7,825 nt of DNA. Origin: Vibrio sp. (lineage in GTDB: Bacteria > Pseudomonadota > Gammaproteobacteria > Enterobacterales > Vibrionaceae). Shown here in pieces: positions 1 to 5,379 of the stretch. Positions within the stretch are counted from its first letter, which is position 1, and each line of letters opens with the position of its first letter. The notes under the pieces are model-generated. The model did not search any database, was not told where the DNA came from, and saw only the letters and a program-made list of their open reading frames with translations. The stretch lies in contig SLFB01000241.1 of the NCBI GenBank assembly GCA_007124475.1, positions 1 through 7,825 on the forward strand, written 5' to 3'. The translations under genes were made by a program, and so were the position numbers.

Positions 1-1
1 C

Positions 2-199
2 TATACCCAAACAACTTGGAGTTGCAGGTAGGCGGCAAGTGAGTGACAAATTTGTCAGGAACAAATTTGAACAGCCGAAGGCTGGCCTTTGGTGAGAGCC
101 ACGGACGGCTCTCATAGTCCCCATGAGCATAGATAGACTATGTGATTGGGGCGAACGAACGTAGCCAACACTCCTGCAGCTTCAAGTCGGAAGGGTATA
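2..199. repeat. ERIC element 1 (long form with internal insert)
   Basis: This is an enterobacterial repetitive intergenic consensus (ERIC/IRU) element, a non-coding MITE-like imperfect palindrome. It starts TATACCC (2-8) and ends GGGTATA (193-199). The arms match the ERIC layout I know: GAGTTGCAGG then GGCGGCAAGTGAG on the left, and a CCCCA...TGGGG hairpin (119-123 with 147-151, reinforced by CATAG/CTATG at 128-132 and 138-142), GCGAACGAACGTAGCC and GCAGCTTCAAGT on the right. Removing the 71-base insert at 47-117 leaves 127 bp, the standard ERIC length. The last two bases are shared with the next element, consistent with the TA target duplication expected of these elements. Identification is from remembered consensus. 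Confidence 0.88.
47..117. other. Structured insert inside ERIC element 1 (three hairpins)
   Basis: These are about 71 bases that do not belong to the 127-bp ERIC core. They hold three consecutive possible hairpins: CAAATTTG (47-54) pairing with CAAATTTG (62-69) across a 7-base loop; CAGCC-GAA-GGCTG (72-84); and TGAGAGCC (93-100) with GGCTCTCA (107-114) across a 6-base loop. ERICs with inserts of roughly this size are known in Yersinia and other genera, so the insert may be a recognised variant. Its boundaries are inferred from where ERIC similarity stops and resumes. Confidence 0.65.
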
Positions 200-329
200 T
201 ACCCAATCCACTTAGAGTTTCAGTTAGATGGCAAGCAAATTTATCTCCATGAACATAGATAAGCGATGTGATTGGGAGCGAAAGAGCCCAGCCAACATCT
301 CTGAACCCTCAAATCGGACTGGGGATATA
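198..329. repeat. ERIC element 2 (degenerate, tandem to element 1)
   Basis: A second, more diverged ERIC begins with TATACCC (198-204), overlapping the end of element 1 so that the junction reads GGGTATATACCC. Recognisable blocks are TGGCAAGCAAAT, CCATGAACATAG, ATGTGATTGGGAGCGAA, CCCAGCCAACA and the degraded right end GGGGATATA (321-329). It is about 132 bp long, has no 71-base insert, and lies in the same orientation as element 1. It ends about 16 bases before the ribosome binding site of the downstream gene, so it forms most of the upstream leader of that gene and may carry or disrupt its promoter. Confidence 0.72.
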
Positions 330-344
330 ACTGGCCACATAAAC

Positions 345-350
345 AAGGAG
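345..350 (+). promoter_or_regulatory. Ribosome binding site deciding the start of the membrane protein gene
   Basis: AAGGAG lies 6 bases before the ATG at 357 and 3 bases before the ATG at 354. No comparable site precedes the ATG at 228, which lies inside ERIC element 2. This supports starting the gene at 357 (or 354), so that the 42 or 43 upstream in-frame codons are read-through of a repeat. Confidence 0.8.
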
Positions 351-356
351 TGGATG

Positions 357-1163
357 ATGTTTATCTTTATTTCAATGCTTATTGCTATTTCGATTCTTGG
401 CGGATTATGGTTTTTAGCTAACCAAAAGCAGTCCGGATTGGCACGAAAATATAATGTCTTGATAGAGTTACGCCATTTATTACAAGCTTGCCGCCAGCAT
501 CGGCAAGCAACTCATCAAATCCTGATGTTTAATCAAGATCGTCAACAGGAAGTGGTCAGTATCCAATCAGAAATGGTCCATCATCTACAACGGTTAATGA
601 CTCATGCTCATTTTGATAACAAACCGTTGTACCGAATTTTTCAAGCCAACCTCATGACCCTTTGTGATGAATGGTCAGATTACCAAGTTGCAAAAAATCA
701 AATGGCGCACGGTAAAGTCATCCGTCATTGCTTGTTTTTAATCGATGAAGTTGTATTGGCATGGTTAGCGGAGGCAGATCGTCAAGACTTGAGCGATGAA
801 TATCATATGAACTGGCAACAAGTTATAGACAGCATGGATGCCCTCACTCAATTACGCTTATGTATTGAAGACATGGATAGCCAAGATGGTCGACTTCGTC
901 TTATTCATTACAGTGAACGCATGCGCAGCAAGCTCAATCAATTAGCCTTGATAAGTCCGTTATCAGTAGCATCACCGGCTAGCTCTGCGGCTATGCATCG
1001 CCTTGGGGAATTCAACGATAACCCAAGTCAAAACCTAGATGCCGAGCAGTTTTATCAGTTAACCTCGACGGTATCACTGACGATAGCTCAAGTGTATGAT
1101 CAGATGCTGTCAGAGGTGACTGAAAGTCTATACTTACCTTTGCCACAGCTTGCCATGGCATAA
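357..1163 (+). CDS. Hypothetical single-pass membrane protein with helical domain
   Basis: I do not recognise a characterised family. With the start at 357 the product is 268 residues. One strongly hydrophobic segment covers about residues 2-22 (FIFISMLIAISILGGLWFLA), either a signal anchor or the single membrane span. The rest looks soluble and almost wholly helical, rich in Gln, Leu, Met and His. Positive residues just after the span (QKQSGLARK) would favour a cytoplasmic C-terminal part, but topology is uncertain. Stretches such as LLQACRQHRQATHQIL and LRLCIEDMDSQDGRLRLIHY faintly resemble the helical NIT (nitrate/nitrite-sensing) domains of sensory proteins. No kinase, GGDEF or methyl-accepting output domain follows. 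An ATG at 228 would extend the frame upstream, but those codons are ERIC sequence without a ribosome binding site. The gene stands alone between ERICs, convergent with udp. Confidence 0.75.
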   Translation: MFIFISMLIAISILGGLWFLANQKQSGLARKYNVLIELRHLLQACRQHRQATHQILMFNQDRQQEVVSIQSEMVHHLQRLMTHAHFDNKPLYRIFQANLMTLCDEWSDYQVAKNQMAHGKVIRHCLFLIDEVVLAWLAEADRQDLSDEYHMNWQQVIDSMDALTQLRLCIEDMDSQDGRLRLIHYSERMRSKLNQLALISPLSVASPASSAAMHRLGEFNDNPSQNLDAEQFYQLTSTVSLTIAQVYDQMLSEVTESLYLPLPQLAMA

Positions 1164-1176
1164 GCGCTCAAATAGC

Positions 1177-1204
1177 AAAAGCGCCACAATTGTGGCGCTT
1201 TTTA
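1177..1204. terminator. Probable bidirectional rho-independent terminator
   Basis: GCGCCACAATTGTGGCGC (1181-1198) is a perfect 18-bp palindrome, extended by flanking A and T runs (AAAA before, TTTTT after). It begins 14 bases after the stop codon of the + strand membrane protein gene and gives a stem followed by a U run in that direction. Read on the - strand it also ends in TTTT, so it could stop udp transcripts, although ERIC element 3 lies between udp and this stem. A fully self-complementary stem needs a small loop opened at its AATT centre. Confidence 0.85.
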
Positions 1205-1223
1205 ATACTCAGTCAATAAATGA

Positions 1224-1302
1224 TATACCCAAACAACTTGGAGTTGCAGGTAGGCGAACGAACGTAGCCAACACTGCTGCGGCTTCAAGTAGGAAGGGTA
1301 TA
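1224..1302. repeat. ERIC element 3 (internally deleted, 79 bp)
   Basis: This short ERIC starts TATACCC (1224-1230) and ends GGGTATA (1296-1302). Its first 33 bases are identical to the left arm of element 1, and its right 47 bases differ from element 1 by about three substitutions. It lacks exactly the 119 bases between two GGCG tetramers of element 1 (31-34 and 150-153), so it looks like an internal deletion at a 4-base match. Its arms are inverted repeats able to form a hairpin in RNA. It lies in the same orientation as elements 1 and 2 and fills most of the 3' region between the terminator and the udp stop codon. Confidence 0.88.
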
Positions 1303-1306
1303 ACGG

Positions 1307-2068
1307 TTATTTCAGCATCTTACGTGCAGCTTCAACGACAACTTTAATTGAACGAGTTTCCGTTTCTTTCAAGGTCGCGTGATCCGGGATTTCTTTTTGG
1401 GTACGGTTAATAATAACACCAGCGACACAACCTGCTTTTAAACCAGAGCTAGCACACATGGTTAATAGCGTCGCTGACTCCATTTCAAAGTTCAGTACGC
1501 CCATGTCTTGCCACTCTTTCATAGAACCTTGGAAGCGACTGACCACACGGCCAGTAAAAGTATCATAGCGCTCTTGACCTGGGTAGAAGGTATCGCTCGA
1601 TGCGGTAACACCCATATGAACGGTTGCGCCACTTTCTTCTGATGCTTCTTTCATCGCTGTCGCTACCGCAAAATCAGGTACCGCTGGGAACTCCATTGGC
1701 GCAAAGTGTAAGCTCGCACCATCAAGACGTACTGAGCCAGTAGTAACAATCATATCACCCACATTAACGTGAGGCTGGATCGCGCCAGTGGTACCTACGC
1801 GTAAGAACGAACGAACCCCTAACTGAGCTAATTCTTCCACGGCAATTGAGGTTGATGGACCACCGATACCGGTTGAACAAACCACAACGGAGTGACCATC
1901 AAGTTCAGCGCGATATAAGGTGTACTCACGGTGACTAGCAAGGAAGACCGGATTATCCATTAAGTCAGCAATTTTCTGCACACGAGCAGGATCGCCTGGG
2001 ATAATCGCTAATGTTGCACCATTTAGATCTTCTTGAGTGACACCTAAGTGGAATACAGCTTGAGACAT
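1307..2068 (-). CDS. udp: Uridine phosphorylase
   Basis: The enzyme catalyses reversible phosphorolysis of uridine to uracil and ribose-1-phosphate in the cytoplasm, a pyrimidine nucleoside salvage step. The product is 253 residues, the length of the E. coli enzyme as I remember it, and is nearly collinear with it. Recognisable family blocks are FHLGVTQEDL (6-15), IPGDPARVQKIADLM, the active-site STGIGGPSTSIAVEEL, FLRVGTTGAIQPHVNVGD (phosphate and ribose binding), DTFYPGQERYDTF (the Gln and Arg that contact uracil), LNFEMESATLL (the Glu-Met-Glu ribose site) and VIINRTQ. The start is fixed by AAGGAG (2075-2080, - strand) 6 bases upstream. No frame damage is visible. The stop codon lies 4 bases from ERIC element 3, so the mRNA 3' end carries ERIC sequence. 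The upstream region has CRP- and CytR-like sites, in keeping with nucleoside and carbon control known for udp. Confidence 0.97.
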   Translation of the reverse strand: MSQAVFHLGVTQEDLNGATLAIIPGDPARVQKIADLMDNPVFLASHREYTLYRAELDGHSVVVCSTGIGGPSTSIAVEELAQLGVRSFLRVGTTGAIQPHVNVGDMIVTTGSVRLDGASLHFAPMEFPAVPDFAVATAMKEASEESGATVHMGVTASSDTFYPGQERYDTFTGRVVSRFQGSMKEWQDMGVLNFEMESATLLTMCASSGLKAGCVAGVIINRTQKEIPDHATLKETETRSIKVVVEAARKMLK

Positions 2069-2131
2069 AAGAAACTCCTTGATTGTGGCTGGTTCAGTTC
2101 AGCTCATCATTAATTTTGGGTACCGAGTCAC

Positions 2132-2137
2132 TGTATC
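2132..2137 (-). promoter_or_regulatory. Candidate udp -10 element
   Basis: On the - strand the sequence reads TGGGATACAG, an extended -10 pattern (TG, one base, then GATACA). A start site near 2124 would place the CRP-like site centred at about 2164.5 roughly 40 bases upstream, the usual position for a class II CRP-activated promoter. The hexamer matches TATAAT only moderately and there is no good -35, as is common at CRP-dependent promoters. Tentative. Confidence 0.4.
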
Positions 2138-2156
2138 CCAGACGACCACAACATTT

Positions 2157-2172
2157 AGTGACAAAAGTCACA
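2157..2172. promoter_or_regulatory. CRP-like binding site 1 upstream of udp
   Basis: On the - strand this reads TGTGA-CTTTTG-TCACT, matching nine of ten conserved bases of the CRP consensus (TGTGA-N6-TCACA) with correct spacing. It lies about 90 bases upstream of the udp start codon. cAMP-CRP activation of udp is established in enteric bacteria; its operation here is inferred from the site. Confidence 0.75.
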
Positions 2173-2213
2173 ACTATATAAGTAATAACCATCATCATTT
2201 CAAAGAAAAACGG

Positions 2214-2247
2214 TTTGCATCACAAAAATCAGCAATTGAAATGCAAC
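2214..2247. promoter_or_regulatory. Candidate CytR operator (paired octamers)
   Basis: AATGCAAC at 2240-2247 is, on the - strand, GTTGCATT, the octamer I know as the CytR recognition motif. An inverted near-copy, TTTGCATC (GATGCAAA on the - strand), is at 2214-2221, 18 bases away. CytR recognises two such octamers with flexible spacing and orientation and represses nucleoside genes together with CRP. The pair lies between the two CRP-like sites, as the regulators are arranged at E. coli udp. Confidence 0.55.
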
Positions 2248-2262
2248 TAAACACGCTTCTCT

Positions 2263-2278
2263 TGTGACTAAACTCAAA
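2263..2278. promoter_or_regulatory. CRP-like binding site 2 upstream of udp
   Basis: TGTGA-CTAAAC-TCAAA matches nine of ten conserved positions of the CRP consensus. Its centre is 106 bases, about ten helical turns, from CRP-like site 1, with the candidate CytR octamers between them. It ends 12 bases before the zntA stop codon at 2291-2293. The spacing is wider than the CRP pair of E. coli udp, so its role is less certain. Confidence 0.5.
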
Positions 2279-2290
2279 TAGATTCGGTCG

Positions 2291-4525
2291 TTACTGCTCG
2301 CTTTCTATCACTACTGATGGCGTAAAACGCAGAAGGCGTAAGGCGTTTAACGTCACCAAAGCCGTCGCACCACTGTCGGCAAGTACGGCCATCCACAAAC
2401 CGGTAATACCGAGTAAACTCGTCACTAATAAAATCGCTTTTAAGCCTAAAGCTAAAGTGACGTTTTGCTGAATATTCTTCAGTGTGGCGTGAGACAGCTC
2501 GATCATGAGCGCAATTTCACTCAAACGATTATGCGTTAATGCCGCATCTGCGGTCTCCAACGCAACATCAGTGCCACTCCCCATGGCGATGCCAATACTG
2601 GCTTGTTTCATCGCTGGCGCATCATTAATGCCATCTCCCACCATAGCGAGCGACTGTTGTTGAGATAATCGTTCAACATAGCTCACTTTATCTTCTGGTA
2701 ATAAACCCGCTCTAAAATCCATATCCAGCTTAGCGGCAATCGCTGCCGCGCTGCGTGGGTTATCCCCGGTCAACATAACGCTATTGATACCCATCTTTTT
2801 CAGCCGGGCAATAGCCATGGCAGCGTCAGCACGCAACGTATCTTGCCATGCCACTATGCCTAATGGCTGCTGATCCTGCACAGCAATAGCGACCGTTTTG
2901 CCTTGAGCTTCAAGCTGCTCAATGGACTCTATCATCCTAGGCTCTAACGCTAGCTCAAGATGCGCTGGTGACAGCAAAGAATAGCGTTGCCCAGCTACAA
3001 CTCCGGTGACACCCCGCCCCACTAAAGCTTGTTGCTCGCTGGCTTGAGGTAACGAATACCCTTGCTGTTGCACCTTTGCCACCAATGACATTGCTAAAGG
3101 GTGGTGAGAGCCTTGCTCAATGGCAGCAATCGCGGCCAACCAATGTGATAGAGGAAGCTCAGTGAAACTTATCGTATCGGTAACTTGGGGCTTGCCCTGA
3201 GTTAGCGTGCCTGTTTTATCAAACGCCATCATAGTGACTCGGCCAAGCTGCTCAAGTGCCGCTCCCCCTTTGATTAAAGCACCGCGTCGTGCTGCCGCTG
3301 CCAAACCAGAGGTAATGGCGGCAGGGGTTGAAATCACTAAAGCACAAGGGCAAGCAATGAGTAATAGCGCCAGCCCACGGTAAGTCCAAGTTTGCCAAGG
3401 CTGAGCAAACATCAGCGGTGGAATAAGCACAACCAGTAGCGCAATAAACATCATTAACGGGGTATACCAGCGGCTAAATCTATCAAGAAATCGCTCCAAG
3501 GGCGCTTTACGAGATTCAGCTTGCTCAATAAGGTGTAAAATCCGGTCAATCGCGTTTTGCCCCGGTAAGGAAGTGATTTGTACTTGTATCAGGCGGTCAA
3601 CCACGACAGAGCCGGCAGATAAAGGTTGTCCGATTTGTTTTTCAACCGGAATCGATTCTCCGGTTAATGCACTTTCATCCACACTCGCGACCCGATCCAA
3701 TAGCACACCGTCAGCAGGCAAACGGCCACCAGGGGCCACTTCGACCTTATCTCCCGGTTTAAGATCTTGTACATCAACCAATACACGCTGCCCTTGTTCA
3801 AGTTTAGTCGCTTTATCTGGCACGAGCGCCATTAACGCCTGCACTCCTGAACGTGCCCGTGCAGCGGCAATGCCTTCTAAACGCTCACCAATCAGAAACA
3901 GCAATAACACCATGGCGGCTTCTGCTGTCTCACCGAGATATAAAGCGCCTAAAGCGGCCACCGTCATGAGGGTTTCTATGGCAAAAGGGGTGCCTGATCT
4001 TGTCAGTTGCCAAGCCTTACTCGCGATGGGAACTAATCCAACGAGACAAGTGACGGTAAATAGCCATTGGGCATCCTCTGGCGACCATAGCGAGACTAGC
4101 GCGGCGAATAACATAAGGCCGCTGAGAGATAAAATTCGTAAATTCGCTTTATGCTTAAACCATGGCGTATCTGACCGCTTAGCTTTCACTGATGGTGAGT
4201 GAATAGGATGAGCTTGGAATCCTAACTGCTTCACTAAGGTTTCGATGGTGTCCATTGTCGCGGGTTGATTAAAACTCACCACCAGCTTTTCTGTCGCAAA
4301 CAATACCTTGGTCATCACAACATCAGGGATTTTTTGTAACGCAACTTCTATCTTACGTGCGCAAGAGGGGCAATCCATACCAGCCACCTGCCAACTCCGT
4401 TGATATTGAGCCGTTGGATTATTGGCGAGATGGATCACTGGTTCAGACACAGAGCAGCAAGAGGTGTGCTCATTTTTAGTGTGGCAATGATGGGAGCCAC
4501 CGCACCCTGAATGCTTAACCGTCAT
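2291..4525 (-). CDS. zntA: Zn/Cd/Pb-exporting P1B-type ATPase
   Basis: This inner-membrane pump exports Zn(II), Cd(II) and Pb(II) with ATP hydrolysis. The product is 744 residues from the ATG at 4525, which has GAGGAG 8 bases upstream; a TTG one codon earlier is less likely. A Cys/His-rich N-terminal tail (residues 1-24: Cys 8, 14, 23, 24 and several His) precedes one heavy-metal-associated domain (about 44-108) with GMDCPSC, Cys 52 and 55. Membrane helices flank the actuator motif TGES. The transmembrane metal site CPC is at 392-394, the phosphorylated Asp in DKTGT is D436, then the HP motif in SHHPLA, nucleotide-domain TGDN and GDGINDAP. The last helix has VLADSGAT, whose Asp (about 716) corresponds to the metal-binding Asp of ZntA and separates Zn from Cu pumps. 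No clear terminator follows before the udp regulatory region. Regulation is indicated by a ZntR-type promoter. Confidence 0.96.
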   Translation of the reverse strand: MTVKHSGCGGSHHCHTKNEHTSCCSVSEPVIHLANNPTAQYQRSWQVAGMDCPSCARKIEVALQKIPDVVMTKVLFATEKLVVSFNQPATMDTIETLVKQLGFQAHPIHSPSVKAKRSDTPWFKHKANLRILSLSGLMLFAALVSLWSPEDAQWLFTVTCLVGLVPIASKAWQLTRSGTPFAIETLMTVAALGALYLGETAEAAMVLLLFLIGERLEGIAAARARSGVQALMALVPDKATKLEQGQRVLVDVQDLKPGDKVEVAPGGRLPADGVLLDRVASVDESALTGESIPVEKQIGQPLSAGSVVVDRLIQVQITSLPGQNAIDRILHLIEQAESRKAPLERFLDRFSRWYTPLMMFIALLVVLIPPLMFAQPWQTWTYRGLALLLIACPCALVISTPAAITSGLAAAARRGALIKGGAALEQLGRVTMMAFDKTGTLTQGKPQVTDTISFTELPLSHWLAAIAAIEQGSHHPLAMSLVAKVQQQGYSLPQASEQQALVGRGVTGVVAGQRYSLLSPAHLELALEPRMIESIEQLEAQGKTVAIAVQDQQPLGIVAWQDTLRADAAMAIARLKKMGINSVMLTGDNPRSAAAIAAKLDMDFRAGLLPEDKVSYVERLSQQQSLAMVGDGINDAPAMKQASIGIAMGSGTDVALETADAALTHNRLSEIALMIELSHATLKNIQQNVTLALGLKAILLVTSLLGITGLWMAVLADSGATALVTLNALRLLRFTPSVVIESEQ

Positions 4526-4533
4526 CAATCGAT

Positions 4534-4539
4534 CTCCTC
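4534..4539 (-). promoter_or_regulatory. zntA ribosome binding site
   Basis: GAGGAG on the - strand lies 8 bases before the ATG at 4525 and 5 bases before a TTG that could add one residue. The spacing favours the ATG, giving 744 residues. Confidence 0.7.
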
Positions 4540-4555
4540 ATTGGATGATGTGTTA

Positions 4556-4587
4556 AGCTTACACCTTGGAGTTAACTCCAAGGTCAA
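4556..4587 (-). promoter_or_regulatory. zntA promoter with ZntR (MerR-family) operator
   Basis: On the - strand, -35 TTGACC (4582-4587) and -10 TAAGCT (4556-4561) are separated by exactly 20 bases, the overlong spacer typical of promoters activated by MerR-family DNA distortion. A perfect 22-bp palindrome (4563-4584; half-site ACCTTGGAGTT) fills the spacer and resembles the operator of E. coli zntA. Established knowledge: Zn-bound ZntR twists such promoters to activate them. A start site near 4549 would leave a leader of about 24 bases before the ATG. The regulator gene is not in this window. Confidence 0.93.
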
Positions 4588-4627
4588 GGTGTTTTTATCG
4601 TTTTTTTCGTGCTGTAATGGGATCCGA

Positions 4628-5044
4628 CTAGACTGGATGCTGAAAACTCGTGGCTAAATTTTTACCTATCGCTAGCAAGACATTACGCCGTGTAATAATA
4701 CCAATCAGTTTACCCTGCTCAATCACCGGATAGACTTTTGGCTTGCCCACTTTCATCATCTCCGCCAATTCAATGATTGATGTCTCAGGAGATACCGATA
4801 TCACCTCACGATACATACAATCACTGACCGTGTGTGAATCTTGGCAAAAGTAGCTGGCTTTAACTAACTTATCGAGTAAATCTTGCTCAGAGAGAAAACC
4901 AATCACTCGCTTTTGCTCATCAATAACAGGGCCTCCAAGATGATCAGAGCCACTTACTCGCTCTAAAGCTGCGCTGAGTGACATCTCGGGACTAAAGGTT
5001 ACCGCTTTAGCGGTCATATAATCTCTGACTTTTAATGAATCCAT
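4628..5044 (-). CDS. Two-CBS-domain protein
   Basis: This is a 138-residue soluble protein made almost entirely of two tandem CBS motifs, about residues 5-60 (starting VRDYMTAKAVTFSP, ending VIGFLSEQDLLDKLV) and 73-126 (starting VSDCMYREVISVSP, ending LIGIITRRNVLLAI). A CBS pair forms a Bateman module that usually binds adenine nucleotides or related ligands. No catalytic or DNA-binding domain is fused to it, so its partner and role are unknown. The start at 5044 has AAGGAG 6 bases upstream; an in-frame ATG at 5077 adds 11 residues but has no ribosome binding site. It lies upstream of zntA on the same strand with about 100 bases between, and zntA has its own promoter there, so co-regulation is not implied. 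No terminator is evident after it. Confidence 0.88.
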   Translation of the reverse strand: MDSLKVRDYMTAKAVTFSPEMSLSAALERVSGSDHLGGPVIDEQKRVIGFLSEQDLLDKLVKASYFCQDSHTVSDCMYREVISVSPETSIIELAEMMKVGKPKVYPVIEQGKLIGIITRRNVLLAIGKNLATSFQHPV

Positions 5045-5125
5045 GGTTATCTCCTTCACTATCAATCCTGACACCATCGGTGTGTGTACGTCACTCAGCG
5101 CTTGCCAAGTGGTATACTCTAAGTG

Positions 5126-5153
5126 TTGACTAATTTCTTGATTTTACTAAATA
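5126..5153 (+). promoter_or_regulatory. Candidate sigma70 promoter toward yvcK
   Basis: -35 TTGACT (5126-5131) and -10 TAAATA (5148-5153) are separated by 16 bases. This is a good match, but in AT-rich DNA chance matches are common. A start near 5160 would give yvcK a leader of about 220 bases that includes the ERIC remnant. Confidence 0.5.
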
Positions 5154-5247
5154 GCAATTGATCTTTTTTGTATCGCCAAACCATTTTCTGTTGCGGATGA
5201 GTAACCAGTGAGTTCATTCTTATCAGTACAAATTAGGGTGTACGAAT

Positions 5248-5277
5248 CTCCCTACAGCTTCAATTAAGAAGGGGATA
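5248..5277. repeat. ERIC right-end remnant
   Basis: Thirty bases containing CTACAGCTTCAA and ending GAAGGGGATA match the right end of ERIC element 1 at about 24 of 29 positions with one gap. No matching left arm is nearby, so this looks like a decayed or truncated copy. Confidence 0.55.
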
Positions 5278-5379
5278 GCGCTAATTTTTTAACAAAAGAA
5301 GTACCATCTCAAACGGCATTCCTTTACATTGGGCTTTATTGAACTACCGCGATTCAATTTAACATTTGTAAATGTCACT

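Larger units (their letters stand above)
5045..5379. other. Intergenic region between divergent CBS gene and yvcK
   Basis: This 335-base AT-rich gap has no supported gene. It holds the CBS gene ribosome binding site, a small possible hairpin ACACC-ATC-GGTGT (5071-5083) in the CBS leader, a candidate + strand promoter and an ERIC right-end remnant. No Moco riboswitch or moaA start is recognisable, although in E. coli and, as I recall, Vibrio cholerae the yvcK homologue is divergent from moaA. Confidence 0.7.

Noticed and set aside
47..117. The hairpin cluster as a CRISPR or phage attachment site
   Set aside because: There are no regularly spaced repeats, and the cluster sits exactly within an ERIC, which explains it better.
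1150..1347. 65-codon + strand frame across the terminator and ERIC element 3
   Set aside because: It spans a terminator, a repeat and the end of udp, so it is not a plausible gene.
2079..2267. Open frame of 62 codons on the + strand between udp and zntA
   Set aside because: It lies over the udp regulatory region, has no ribosome binding site and has a low-complexity product without family features.
3573..4202. 209-codon open frame on the + strand inside zntA
   Set aside because: It is antisense to a clearly conserved P-type ATPase region, and its composition reflects the opposite-strand codons.
5112..5140. TATACTCTAAGTGTTGAC as a possible left ERIC arm matching the remnant at 5248-5277
   Set aside because: Beyond TATAC there is too little similarity to the ERIC left arm, and the better reading is a promoter -35 region.
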